64,000 bases of DNA from Anagrus nilaparvatae (lineage: Eukaryota; Arthropoda; Insecta; Hymenoptera; Mymaridae). Positions 35,080-46,360 of the stretch are shown in pieces (the stretch's first letter is position 1; each line of letters opens with the position of its first letter). The notes under the pieces are model-generated. The model was not told where the DNA came from, searched no databases, and saw nothing but the letters and a program-made list of their open reading frames with translations. Location of the stretch: positions 65,812,501 to 65,876,500 of the forward strand of contig JAKSXM010000007.1 in NCBI GenBank assembly GCA_022575985.1, read 5' to 3'. A program made the translations under genes and the position numbers.

Positions 35080-38000
35080 ATCTCAAAATATATTTTATTT
35101 AATTTGAATTTTTATTAAAATTTTTTAAATAAAAAAAATAAAAAATATATAATTTTATGAAAAAACATCTATTAAAAGCATAGAAAGTATGCAAACAGGA
35201 CCCAGTTTAAAAGAAAGCTTCAAATTTTTAATGTAATTTCCAAGTATAACTGTTTTTTTATTTAGATTTACAAAAGTTTCATATTTATTTTGACACACTG
35301 TTAAAATTCTGCTAATTGAACATTTTACAGCCAAACAAGATATTATACTCAAAAACAGATAGTTAGTATAGAAAATAAAAAATAAAAAACGAAACGAAAT
35401 TGAAAACAAAAGTAATTTTATGCTCATTAATTTATGTTGCAATGGAAAGTTATTGTTTTGAAGTTTCCTATCGCAATCATTACAGTTATCTTTTGAAATT
35501 CTGTTTGGTGAAATTAACAATAGACGTTAGTTAGCTAATTTGCTTAATGAAAATATGTGTCAACTAGTTTAAAAATAAAATTTTATTATGTTGTCAATTC
35601 ACCAGTTAACTTTTTATAGACAATATAAGTCAATATAATTACACCCAAAAATTTTAACCCTCATAACGTGATTGACAGTACTTAAAATAAAATAATTCAA
35701 AATCCACCCTAAACCTGACCCTAAAATAAATCAAAACACTGTCTCCCCAACCACAAAAAAACACTTCAGTACGTAACTAAAAAAAAATAAAACAATTAAA
35801 CTTATAGTCTCCCTAGAATTAAAAAATAAAAAATTCGTTAATAAACTCGTGACAATAGCACATATACACTCAAATAAAGCATGTACTCTACATAAATGAG
35901 GTTAACATTAGTAATTATAGTACATTAACCTTTATTTATATTTTTTTTGCACACCCACACGTATATTTAATACACCATGTACTTCATTGACTATGATATT
36001 AAATGTGCATAAATTTTTTTTTAATCTTGATTTTAATGATATTACGAGTGATATTGGTATGTGTTAAAATAAAATATAAAAATTTTTTTTAATGTAACGA
36101 CATCTGTAAATTTTTATTTTTTTTTTGAAATTTGATATTTATACCTGTGTTGTTATTTAATATTTCCTTGTATTATGCAAGTAGGATAATTATTTAAATG
36201 TGTGAAATATTAATTAATTATTTGTTATTCTTTTTTAAAAATTTTTATAATTATTATTTCATTTTTATAAAATTGTATAAAGATACTATAAATACTTTGA
36301 AAAATGTATATAAAAAAGATCAATGAACTTAAATGGTGTGTAAAGTAATAAAACTTTGCACAGAAATATTTGTTGTTCTTCTTTTTTTTTTAAATAATAA
36401 AGACTTGAAGTTAATAGTAGTTTTTTTTTTAAATAAAAAAGAAAATAATTGTAGAAAAATATGATTTTCTTATGAAAAGATGAGTAAGGAAATATTATTT
36501 ATTGGTGTAGAGGAGAAAGAAAATTTAGTTTACTATTGGTACTTGTTTTAAAAATTGAAGATTTAAGTTTCTCGAATAACAAGTATTAAATTATTTTTAA
36601 CGTCAAAAAATAAGTCTTTGAAATGCAAAAAAGTTTGAATTTGTTAAGCTAGGGATGACATGAACTTTTTATTAAAACTTTTATTTGAATGATTTAAACT
36701 TTTTTAAGGATATATTTTTAAATTTATCTTGCTATTTTAAAAAGAAGTATGTTATTTAACTTCGATTTAACTTTAATATATAAGTTTCAAGAGAGCATGA
36801 GGTTAAAGTTTTAAAAAAACAGAATGAATTTAATTGATATATAAATTGATCAGCTAAATTTAGATGAAAAATTACACCAAGACCGAGATCAAGACCGATT
36901 TCTAAAGGAATATTATTAATTTTTATTTGATTAGGTCTTAAATTTAAATCCCGTGTTCTATACAGATTAACCAACCTTCAAGCAAACCGCAGAAATTTGA
37001 GACATAAACAAAGCATACTTATAGAAGAAATTACTTGAGCAGAGAATCTCTATTTTTCAGATTACACATATAAATATAACTATAGTTAAAATACTCGACT
37101 CGTTTATATAGACTTGAGAATCCATTTTACTTGCGAGAAAAATTTTCATGAGTAAATCTAAACCCAAAGTATACTAAATAATAAAAAAAAACCTCTTAGA
37201 GAAAAAAATATTATTTCTACTCTAAAAGTGACGTCACTTATTCTGCAAGTGTTTTGAGGTAAATGATCCCGCTTTCTAAACTCTTTCTAAATCATGCTCC
37301 CCAAGTACTATAATCATTCTTTATTTTTCTTATAAAACAAACAATTGTATTTTTACCAAGGTTTAGTTTAAGATCAGTTACATCATTAAACATGTTTTTT
37401 TAAATATATTTAGATCACTTGTTTAAATTTAAATTATTTCATGTAAATCATCAAAAAAACAATAATTTAAATCTTTTTTATTTATATATTTATTAAGATT
37501 GCTTAAAAATCAACTCAAGAATCTTAAATTTAAATCTGAATAATTTATTCGATATATTGAGCTAACAATTTTTTGGATATTTCGCCTCTGGATTTATTTT
37601 CTGTCTATGTAATTAAAAAGATTTTAATAATATTACGTAATATTTGTTGTTTTCGGCTAAGAGAATATGAATAAAAAATTTAATAATTATCAAGATTTAA
37701 AAATGTTTATTAATAAATTATTTAATTTTTAATCTTTTATCACAAATTGTTCTATTCTTATTTAGAATGGAAAAAAAAATAACATTGAATTTTTTTTTTA
37801 TGTGAAAAAATAAATAATAATAATAATTGCTTTTTTATTATATAAACAAGAAAAAAAATAGCATATATAAAAAATAAATATTTTTTTTTTATTTAAAAAA
37901 TAATAACAATATTATAATTCTTGTCATTTTGTTTGAATAATATAAAAAAAATATAATGTAATTATATAAAAATTATTAGTTTTTTTTTCTTCAAAATAGT

Positions 38001-39784
38001 GATTTTCTAAGCAAGGTTTTAAATTTGATCATTACGAGAAATATTACATTGGCAGAAAAATGATGAAAATTTTTCTCACAAGTGAAATGCCTCAAAAATA
38101 GTATTGTCAGAATTTGATATTCCCATGTAAAATTTTATTTTGAATAAAAATTTTTTCTAATCAAAACAGAGGTCAAGTTAAGTAAAGCAGAATTTAATAC
38201 AGTTTTTAATTACATAAATCAGGGTTTTCCCTGAGGGCGGAATTTTTATATGATAACTAATATTAACAGAATACCGGAGCTCGGAGGACGATAGCGCTGT
38301 AAAGGAATTAAAAAAGAAAATTTTCTGTAAGAGGAAAATTTTTTTCAGTTACGTTTTGGCTTCAGGAAATCAAGAACCGATTAGCTCAAATCAGCCCAAA
38401 TTTACTAGGTTATTCCTCATACAAAATTTCAGTAATTACAGAGCTTCGGAACGCTGTTCAGTAATGAGTCATGTTATCTGTTCAGTAATGATTATTAAAT
38501 TTGGTCATGATTACCCCCAAGTCAAAAACACGTAATTTTAAGCAGAGAATACAGTACTTGTGAGTGAAAAAGCGTTCGCAGTTATGATTTTCCTTTAATA
38601 GGGGTGCAAAAAGGCTGTTTTTTCTCGTTTTTTTTCTAAAAATATTGGTAACATAAGTGGAAAATTTTTTCAGATCAAAACATGATTTCAATTATTACAT
38701 AAATTTTTATAAAACCAGGTCCTATATAAACGAAAATATAAAAAATTATAAAAACCTATCATACAAAAAAATATTCAACTAAATAAACAAAAAATAAATT
38801 AAATAATTTTATCAAAAAAAATTTATAAATTATATAATTGATAAAAAATTAAATAAAAATACACATTAAAAAACGTGATATTTGAATACAAATAAAAATT
38901 GATAACAAAAATTAAAAAAAAATTTTTTTTTGAAATATCAGAGACACAAATGTAACTTATGCGACTTTTTTTTTGTTGAAAATTTAAAATAATGCGAAAT
39001 ATTATGACGTCAATTATTTTAAAATATATATAATTATAATAATAATTATAGCAAATATATATTATGAGATCATCACTAAACTAACAATACGTTATTCAAA
39101 AAAAAATATATACACTTTTACTTTACAAAAATAAAACAATAGAATTGATTATTTTATCATTCATCATCTCTTTTTTAACCATCAATGACCATGATCTACA
39201 AAATTTATCGTTAAAAAAACAATTTTAAAATAAAAAATTCCTTTTACTTTTTATTATCAATTTAAAATCGATTAAAATAAAATTTATATGATTTTTTTTC
39301 CTTTATTTTTGATAAATTAAATGATATAAATTTACATAAATTACTCAATAAATAATAATAATAAATTATCCGCCCATATAAAAAAGAAGAAATTAATTGC
39401 AAAATATTTGATGAGAAAATATGATTTTTCATAATTTTTAACGGAAATTCCAATAAATTAATAATAATAGAAAAAATATTACATAATAATAATAATAAAT
39501 GCAAAAAAATTTTAATAAATTTTCGTTTCGTAGAATAAAAAATAAACACAGGTGTTCTCTCTCTCTCTCTCTTTCCATCCATACAGAAACAACAACAAAC
39601 AACAGCATTCTTTGTAATATGTAAATTGTGTCCATATAGATTTTATGTGTTTGTACTACTTTATATTTACATGCAAAATGTGCTGGTTTGTTATTTATTT
39701 GGTTATTTACCTCCCCCCCCCATTTTTTTTGTATTTACTGCAACGTCGAAAAATTCAAAGAAAATTTAAAATTTTCAAACTTAC
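35080..39784. other. AT-rich intergenic or intronic region
   Basis: Long A/T tracts and a CT microsatellite at 39555-39573 are present. Open frames at 35155-35520, 36756-36974 and 39262-39635 show no domain. No tetraspanin body exons were seen, although a first exon lies immediately upstream at 39785. Confidence 0.45.
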
Positions 39785-39844
39785 CGCAAATATGAAATTA
39801 AAGATGAAAAGTATGTACTTAATGCACTCCATTCCGCAATTCAT
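39785..39844 (-). CDS. Tetraspanin first coding exon (distal)
   Basis: The minus strand reads MNCGMECIKYILFIFNFIFA followed by a GTAAGT donor, 20 codons, phase 0. It shares IKYILF-FNF-FA with the exon at 21572, so the two are duplicates. It can join LGGL of either body with no frame change. No tetraspanin body lies between it and the proximal first exon 18 kb away, so its transcript must pass over the proximal exon and splice to body B or body A at least 34 kb downstream. The ATG is at 39842-39844. Cysteines at positions 3 and 7 are likely palmitoylation sites by analogy with the family. Confidence 0.85.
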
Positions 39845-40405
39845 TTTGCTGGTGTTTTTTAAATTTTCTTCTTTTCAAAAATAAAAAAAGATCTTGAAAA
39901 AATATAAAAATATCTTTGTAAATATAAAAAATTTTTTCTCGTTTTTATAAATATACACTTAAGCTTGCAACAGACTAAAAAAAAAGTAAGAAAAATTCAA
40001 GTAATTTCTATATAAAGAAAAACGTTTACCACGTCTATATAGAAAAACTGTATGAAAGAAAAAAAGATTGGAGCGCGGTGTGCGTATTTTTTTGTATGTA
40101 TTTGTACGTATATGAACCGGTGAATAAGGTAGAAGAAAAACAGGTTGGAAAACTAGTAGTGAAAAATTGTTATGAAAATTTTCTACTAAATTCAACAGGT
40201 TAAATAAAAATATTAGTTAAAACACAATAAAACAAATCACACGCGCACACACCCCGTGCTCCAAAATATGAACTTAAATTTTTAAGGTTATAAATTCAAT
40301 TTCTATATAAATAATCAAATAATTGAATATATATAAAATTTAATTACGTTTTAACAATATTAGAACGGCACTTTATATGTATAGAACGAACGGTAGATCG
40401 AATTC

Positions 40406-40447
40406 AACTGAGGATCGACGGTTTTTGTATTATTGTATACTATACTC
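40406..40447 (-). promoter_or_regulatory. Candidate core promoter for the distal first exon
   Basis: On the minus strand a TATAGTATA stretch (about 40436-40445) precedes TCAGTT (40406-40411) by about 30 nt. The surrounding 100 bp is less AT-rich than its neighbourhood. The leader to the ATG at 39844 would be about 565 nt. Motif evidence only. Confidence 0.3.
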
Positions 40448-41088
40448 TCTTTGGTGCTCTGTGTCGCGCCTATAACACGTATATGTAATAAATTTTTCTA
40501 AGTATTAGTGTAAATTTATAAGTTATAAACAATGGGGCCTCTTTTGAATGTAACATCACTTGATATACAACTACACGAACATTTACCTTGGATCAATCTT
40601 TATCTTTTACTGTATAGATTTTTATAATTATTTTTCTTCATTTATTATGTGCTTCGGTTGCAAGTACGCATGTACTTGGAATTTTTCAAGGTGTGATGGG
40701 GTTTTTTGTATTTATTTATTAATAAATGTTCGTTTTATATTCTGGATACGTAACAAAAAATTATATTTTTAATATTTTTTTTTTTTTAGCAGAATTTATC
40801 TATTTTTTTTTTTGCAATTTCGTGATTGTCATTATAATAATAAAAATTTAATATGTTTGCTAAAGGTATAAAAAAAGTATAGTGGGATTATTATATTTAT
40901 TAGTTGTGTGAGTCACAACTTTTATATTGGTATATGAGTCGTTCTGATGTAAATTTTCAATGATGTAATTACTATTTTTTTTTCTTTTTTTAAAAATGTT
41001 TAAAATTGAAATTTGGGTGAAATTTGGATAAATCATTTTTGAAAACCCCGGAAAAGTATGAATTTTAGCCCGTTTCGTGAACCTTGTT

Positions 41089-41673
41089 AATTCTGGAACA
41101 AATTAACTAAATTTAAAGTCTTAAATCTTCAGTTAAAGCTTATCAAAAATCAATACAATCATATTTTTTCTTTTTTTGATTTACTTAATATTTTATCTTT
41201 TATGAAGTATAAAAGCTCCATAGCCCACAATATATCAACAACTTATTTTGAACTATTATGCCAATGACTACGATACTTCGCAATCAGTATTTTGGACCAA
41301 AAAATGTAACAATATACTAGGAAAATGCATTATAAAGAATTTAGACGATTCAGCTAATAAAACTTATACTTTTAAAAGCGAGAGTTACGGACTTACAGCT
41401 CCATAAAACCCGCAATCCTGTTTGTGGAGTATCGAAATCATTGCCATATTCATTCAAAATAAATAAATAATATCGCAAATCTAAACAAAAATTTATACAG
41501 TTTTCCGAAGTTATTAATATATTTCATATTTTTGGGCTATGGAGCTTCCATGCTATAAAAAAAGCCAAATTATTGAGTAAATCAAAAAATAAAAAAATAA
41601 GATCATATTCATTTTGGATAAACTTTATCTGTAGATTTAATACTTTAAATTTGGTTAATTTTCTTTAGAATTC
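41089..41673. mobile_element. Imperfect inverted-repeat element
   Basis: The arms include AATTAACTAAATTTAAAGT against ACTTTAAATTTGGTTAATT, GATTTACTTAAT against ATTGAGTAAATC, and GCTCCATAGCCCA against TGGGCTATGGAGC. They cover about 230 bp each side of a centre near 41380. Noncoding and old. Confidence 0.65.
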
Positions 41674-42720
41674 GTTTAAGAAACATAAGCTAAATTTGAA
41701 GCTATTTTTTAATTTTTGAATAGAAGTTACTTCAAAACAGTTTAAAGTTAGGAAATAAAAATTAACACAGGTGTCAACTTGTGTATAAAGTATTACCATC
41801 CTGAGTGGAAGTAAAAATTCGCTGAAAGTTCCGGTTAGGACAAACTAGAGAACTTTAGAAAAAGGCGGCTGTACATAAGATCGGATTATATTCCGAATAA
41901 TTTTCTGCCCATGATTTTGCAATATTAAAAATAAATATTTGCCCAGATTGGTAAATTATACCATTGAAGGCGAAGCCGAGTTCAATCTGGGAGCTTCTTT
42001 TTTTATAAAATGGCCAAGATTTGTATAATATATGATTTTTCTTCGTTATTTGTATACGTGTTTTAGGGCTGTTAGTAAGTTTAGAAGAGTTCTTCTATTT
42101 AAAACATTCAAAAAAATTTTTTTTTGGTATTTTCGGTTCATTTATTTAGCAAATTAATTCTCTTATTCGTAAATCATCAATTGTGAATCCCTCTACCTAT
42201 CGGCGATGTACTGACCTTACTTAATACAATTTACTTTGTGCGATAACTACAATTTTGTTTTATGATTTTCAAAACCTTGAAATTATCTATGTAGATATAG
42301 AACTTCAAAATTTTGAATCCTGATGCATAATAACTGAATTTTTGGTCTAATTATGTGCATTCTCGCGGTGAGTTGAGTTATTTCATGAAATTTTTGGTTT
42401 CACTGAAACTATATACTTGATTTAAAAATAAAAAAATTGAATAGAAGTTGAAAAAAATTATATCTAAAATTCTCTCGAAAGAGAAGTGATATACTAAAGG
42501 TATATAAACGTGTATCATACAAAAAGTTAAACATCTTAGTACAAACTTTTTCAAATTTTTGCCATACAAATTTATTTCAGACTGAACATTTATGTATCAA
42601 AGTTAAAATTATTTCAAAAAAACATACAAAATATATGATTAAATGCATGTTAGAACCACCTTCAGGTTTGGCAATGCAATAAAACCTATGTACTATTGTC
42701 GGACTTAAATGTCCCAGGTA
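41674..42720. other. AT-rich spacer with a short foldback scrap
   Basis: At about 41940-42005 a fragment (GGCGAAGCCGAG with flanking GGTAAATTATACC) resembles part of the CpG-rich foldback family. Otherwise nothing is recognised. Confidence 0.4.
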
Positions 42721-42936
42721 TTTTATTTATTTATTTATTTATTTATTTAATTAATACATTTACAGCCTCTATAGGCCAATACATAAATAACAAAATATAA
42801 ATATCAATTTTTTAGAATATAAAAATATATTATTTTAATAATTAATTAAATTATTTTGACTAGATAATAATTAAAAAAAATTTTCCAATTACAATAAGTA
42901 ACAAATAAGTTTGCAAAATAAGAGTAACAAAATAAA

Positions 42937-45795
42937 CTAACTATAATATTTTAGAAGTAATGATTTGATTTTAAATTTAAAAGTATAAGGATTCGTGATT
43001 GATTGGATATTGATGGGAATAGTATTCCAAAGTCTTTTACAGCGGTTAATAACAGAGAAGTAAGTATAGTCATTGCGAGAAAGGTGTTCAACCAAGCTTC
43101 TAGATTCGCGAAATGAATAGGGAATACTTCGAAAACTAAATTTGCCTCTAAGTAGTGGACATTTGATTAAACCATGCAATATCTTGTGAGTAAATACCAT
43201 ATCTTGAACCCTATGATGCGATTCAATAGTATGAATATTAAAACGCACCGAGGGCCTGTGATAGTCATGATCAAAATAATTCATCGGTATGTTCGATTTT
43301 TTACACAAATATTTAATAAAAAGATGTTGTACTTGTTCTATTTTATACGACGACTTGGATGTGTAAGGAGACCAGATTCCAGAAGCATACGATAGATGTG
43401 GAAAAACATAAGAATTATAAAGAACAGTTAAAGTACGTATGTTTCTGAATTTACTAGTTCTCCTTTTCAGCCAGCCTAAAGATTTTTTAGCTTTAGATAT
43501 TGCATAGTTAATATGATCATCAAAATTAAATGTGTCATTAAATATAACTCCCAAATCTTTAAATGAATTTACACCATCAATATCAATATTGTGGAGATAA
43601 TAATTAAAAACAACAGGATTTTTAGATCTGGAAATTCGAAGTACCTTACATTTTTCTATGTTTAAGGGAATGCAATTATTCACACTCCATTTTTCAAGGT
43701 TTAGGAGATCATTTTGAAGTTTTAGAGCGTCTGACAAGGAAGCAATCTCCTTGACCAACTTACAATCATCAGCATATAAAAGAGACAGCGAATTAGTTAT
43801 TTCAGCTGGAAGGTCATTAATGTAAATAAGAAAAAGTAGTGGTCCAAGATTGCTTCCTTGAGGGACACCAGAGGTATTTAAAAACGATTCAGATAAATGA
43901 TTATCAACGCGTACTTTTTGGGTACGATTACGTAAATAGGAAGCGATCCAGGAGATCCAGCTATCCTGTAATCCAAAATCATGTAATTTGCGTAAGAGTA
44001 TTTCATGGGATATTTTGTCAAAAGCCTTAGAGAAGTCTGTATAGATTACATCAACTTGATGCTTGGACTCAATAGCGTTTGAAACAAAATCAGAAAATAC
44101 AGACAAGTTAGTTACAACAGAAAGGCCTTTGACAAAGCCATGCTGATATTGAGTAATTTTATCAATAACTTTATCATAAAGATTTTGATAAAAAATACTT
44201 TCAAATATTTTAGCAAGGGCACAGATTATAGAAACTGGACGATAATTACCAACATTATTTTTATTACCTTTTTTAAATACCGGAGTGATGAATGATTGCT
44301 TCCAGATATCAGGAAATACCTGAGTAGAAAGTGATAAATTAAATATTAGGGACAATGGTTCAAGTAAAGAGTGGACACATTTTTTTAAAAATATGTTGGG
44401 TATTCCATCAGGACCTAGTCCACCGCTATCATTAAGTAGTTTAACAGCCTTAACTATGTCATTATTGTTTATTGTAAATGGGGGAGAGGGATTGTTATTC
44501 AAGTTGGTAACAAGTGTTGAAGAATTATTTTCATATACAGAAGAGAAATATTTGGCAAATAAATTAACAGAATCTTCCAATGTTTTAGAATTTAAATTAC
44601 CAAAATTCATCTCATTAGGTATTGAATTTAAATGGTCGGTGTTTTTAAGAAAAGAAAATAGTGCAGAGGGATCTGAGCAACAATTGTTCTCAATTTTGTT
44701 TATATGAGATTTAAAGCATGATTTTATTAATTTTTTAGATGTAGACCTTAACGTTTTAAAGTTCTCATATTCCTCTGGGTCACTATTAACTATCCATTGG
44801 TAATGGGAATGATTTTTATTTCTTATTGTATTGCGAAGATCCTTAGAATACCAGTGGGGATAAGAATTATTTTTAGCATGATTGTAAGGAACATATTCTT
44901 GTATTATGGGATTTATAATGGAATAAAAGGATATTAACATTTCATTTACATTTTTATGTTTTTTTAAAATAGTCCAATCTATCTGTGATAATTTGCTAGA
45001 AATTAAATCATAATTTGCTTTATAAAAGTTTTTTTTTTTAAATTTATAGTTATTATTATATTTAACATGAGAATTAAGATTTAAATTTAAGGATACATTT
45101 AGTTCTAAATATTCATGATGATGATCCAGATCAAGTAAACAATCTATTGCCTTAGAAACATTTATGTTATTTATATCTGAAAAACATAAGTCTAGTGTGT
45201 AACCTTTTTCCGCATGTATATTGAAGTGTTGCTTTAGGTTAAGAGAAGAAAAGTTATCTTTTAAGATTGTGCTATGTTCAATATCTTTATGTTGAATTTT
45301 GTCCAGAAATGTTGTTGAAAGATGTTCTTCATTTGACCAGATAACTTTTGGTACGTTATAGTCCCCAAGTAGTAAAAGTTTGTAATCTGGATAATTATCA
45401 GATATTTGAATAACAGATTCAACATGATTTTGATAATAGTTAAAATTTGCATATGGAGGGATGTATACTAGTCCAATAATTAATTTAAATTTAGAAATTC
45501 TCACAAATACTTGTTCTAAGGTGTCACCATCTAATGTAATTTCAGTGGCTGGTATATTATTTTTAATACATATTAAGACTCCACCGCCTTCTTTTTTATT
45601 ACTAGTTACTAGACTCCTGTCTGTTCTAAAAATTTGAAAATCACTAAATCCAAGGTCTGAGTTATTAATGTCTTCATTGAGGTTAGTTTCACTAATTGCA
45701 AAAATATCTGGAATAATAGTTAATGAATTTAATCCCGAGCGGATATCGTCAAGCTTAGTACGAAGTCCTCCACTATTAAAATAGTGAACTGTCAT
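42937..45795 (-). CDS. Retrotransposon ORF2: endonuclease / reverse transcriptase
   Basis: A 952-residue intact frame. Residues 1-230 form an AP-type endonuclease that nicks target DNA: Asn7, Glu36 in ISETNL, GDYN at 144-147, and an Asp-His pair in LDHHH around 224-226. Residues about 450-740 are the reverse transcriptase: GPDGIPN (461-467), KKGNKNNVGNYRPVSI, HGFVKG, catalytic Asp in TDFSKAFD (587), SGVPQGSNLGPLLFLIYIND and catalytic YADD (674-677). The thumb follows (FKDLGVIF) and then the C-terminal HLSYASGIWSPYTSK and WNTIP blocks. Architecture and motifs place it in the jockey/CR1 superfamily; the exact clade was not determined. All catalytic residues are present, so the protein may be functional, although the copy lacks its 5' end and promoter. 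Confidence 0.93.
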   Translation of the reverse strand: MTVHYFNSGGLRTKLDDIRSGLNSLTIIPDIFAISETNLNEDINNSDLGFSDFQIFRTDRSLVTSNKKEGGGVLICIKNNIPATEITLDGDTLEQVFVRISKFKLIIGLVYIPPYANFNYYQNHVESVIQISDNYPDYKLLLLGDYNVPKVIWSNEEHLSTTFLDKIQHKDIEHSTILKDNFSSLNLKQHFNIHAEKGYTLDLCFSDINNINVSKAIDCLLDLDHHHEYLELNVSLNLNLNSHVKYNNNYKFKKKNFYKANYDLISSKLSQIDWTILKKHKNVNEMLISFYSIINPIIQEYVPYNHAKNNSYPHWYSKDLRNTIRNKNHSHYQWIVNSDPEEYENFKTLRSTSKKLIKSCFKSHINKIENNCCSDPSALFSFLKNTDHLNSIPNEMNFGNLNSKTLEDSVNLFAKYFSSVYENNSSTLVTNLNNNPSPPFTINNNDIVKAVKLLNDSGGLGPDGIPNIFLKKCVHSLLEPLSLIFNLSLSTQVFPDIWKQSFITPVFKKGNKNNVGNYRPVSIICALAKIFESIFYQNLYDKVIDKITQYQHGFVKGLSVVTNLSVFSDFVSNAIESKHQVDVIYTDFSKAFDKISHEILLRKLHDFGLQDSWISWIASYLRNRTQKVRVDNHLSESFLNTSGVPQGSNLGPLLFLIYINDLPAEITNSLSLLYADDCKLVKEIASLSDALKLQNDLLNLEKWSVNNCIPLNIEKCKVLRISRSKNPVVFNYYLHNIDIDGVNSFKDLGVIFNDTFNFDDHINYAISKAKKSLGWLKRRTSKFRNIRTLTVLYNSYVFPHLSYASGIWSPYTSKSSYKIEQVQHLFIKYLCKKSNIPMNYFDHDYHRPSVRFNIHTIESHHRVQDMVFTHKILHGLIKCPLLRGKFSFRSIPYSFRESRSLVEHLSRNDYTYFSVINRCKRLWNTIPINIQSITNPYTFKFKIKSLLLKYYS

Positions 45796-45812
45796 ATTGC
45801 AATTGGAAAAAC

Positions 45813-46238
45813 CTAGTTTTTTTGTGAATCAACATTATTAACTGAAATATGTGTACTATTTTCTTCTTTGTTATTTGTATTAATACTATTAAAATTATTA
45901 TTTGTATTATTTTTTGTACATTTGACAAGCTTAGGTATACCTGAGAAATACTTAATTTGAATTTGATCATCAGGATGTGTAGAATTATGTGTATCTTTTT
46001 CTGCTATTAGTTGTTTTAACTGAGAGCGTTGAAAAGCAGTCTTATCAGTGGATATTTTATATGGTTTTAGTTTATCTTTATTTATTATTAGTTTAGTAAC
46101 ATCATCTTTATTATTCAGATTAATACAAACTGATCGAGGAGAATCGTTATTAGAGTTTTTAGGTATTGTTTTATTTTCAATAAAGACTTTTTGAAATGAA
46201 ATGAAAGTCAGTATAATACTTACAAAGAATTCCATCAA
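45813..46238 (-). pseudogene. C-terminal part of retrotransposon ORF1
   Basis: A 141-codon frame ends 17 bp upstream of the ORF2 ATG. It is hydrophilic and rich in Asn, Lys and Thr, with no visible zinc knuckle or RRM. The first part (MMEFFVSIILTF) is hydrophobic and may be flanking sequence read through. The position suggests the end of the nucleic-acid-binding ORF1 protein, cut by 5' truncation. Confidence 0.55.
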
Positions 46239-46360
46239 TTTTTATATTTAGCAATAATTATATTGTATATTTTCATGTTCCATATTGACCGATATAATAT
46301 CTTTTAATTTAAATTTATGAAAGGAACGAATAAAAATAAAGTTTTATATTTTAAAATTAT

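Larger units (their letters stand above)
42721..46240 (-). mobile_element. 5'-truncated non-LTR retrotransposon with intact ORF2
   Basis: The minus-strand element ends in a (TAAA)n tail (plus-strand TTTA repeats at 42722-42750). It contains a complete ORF2 and the end of an upstream ORF1. Upstream of about 46240 the similarity to a retroelement stops, typical of 5' truncation during target-primed insertion. A target duplication was not identified. The intact 952-codon frame suggests a young insertion. Confidence 0.85.

Noticed and set aside
39262..39635. Open frames near the CT microsatellite with Arg/Glu repeats.
   Set aside because: The Arg-Glu run is the translated microsatellite. The rest is AT-rich noise.
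42937..45795. Several plus-strand open frames of 60-104 codons and a shifted minus-strand frame inside the retrotransposon.
   Set aside because: They overlap the catalytic reverse transcriptase frame on the other strand or in another phase, and have no domain of their own.
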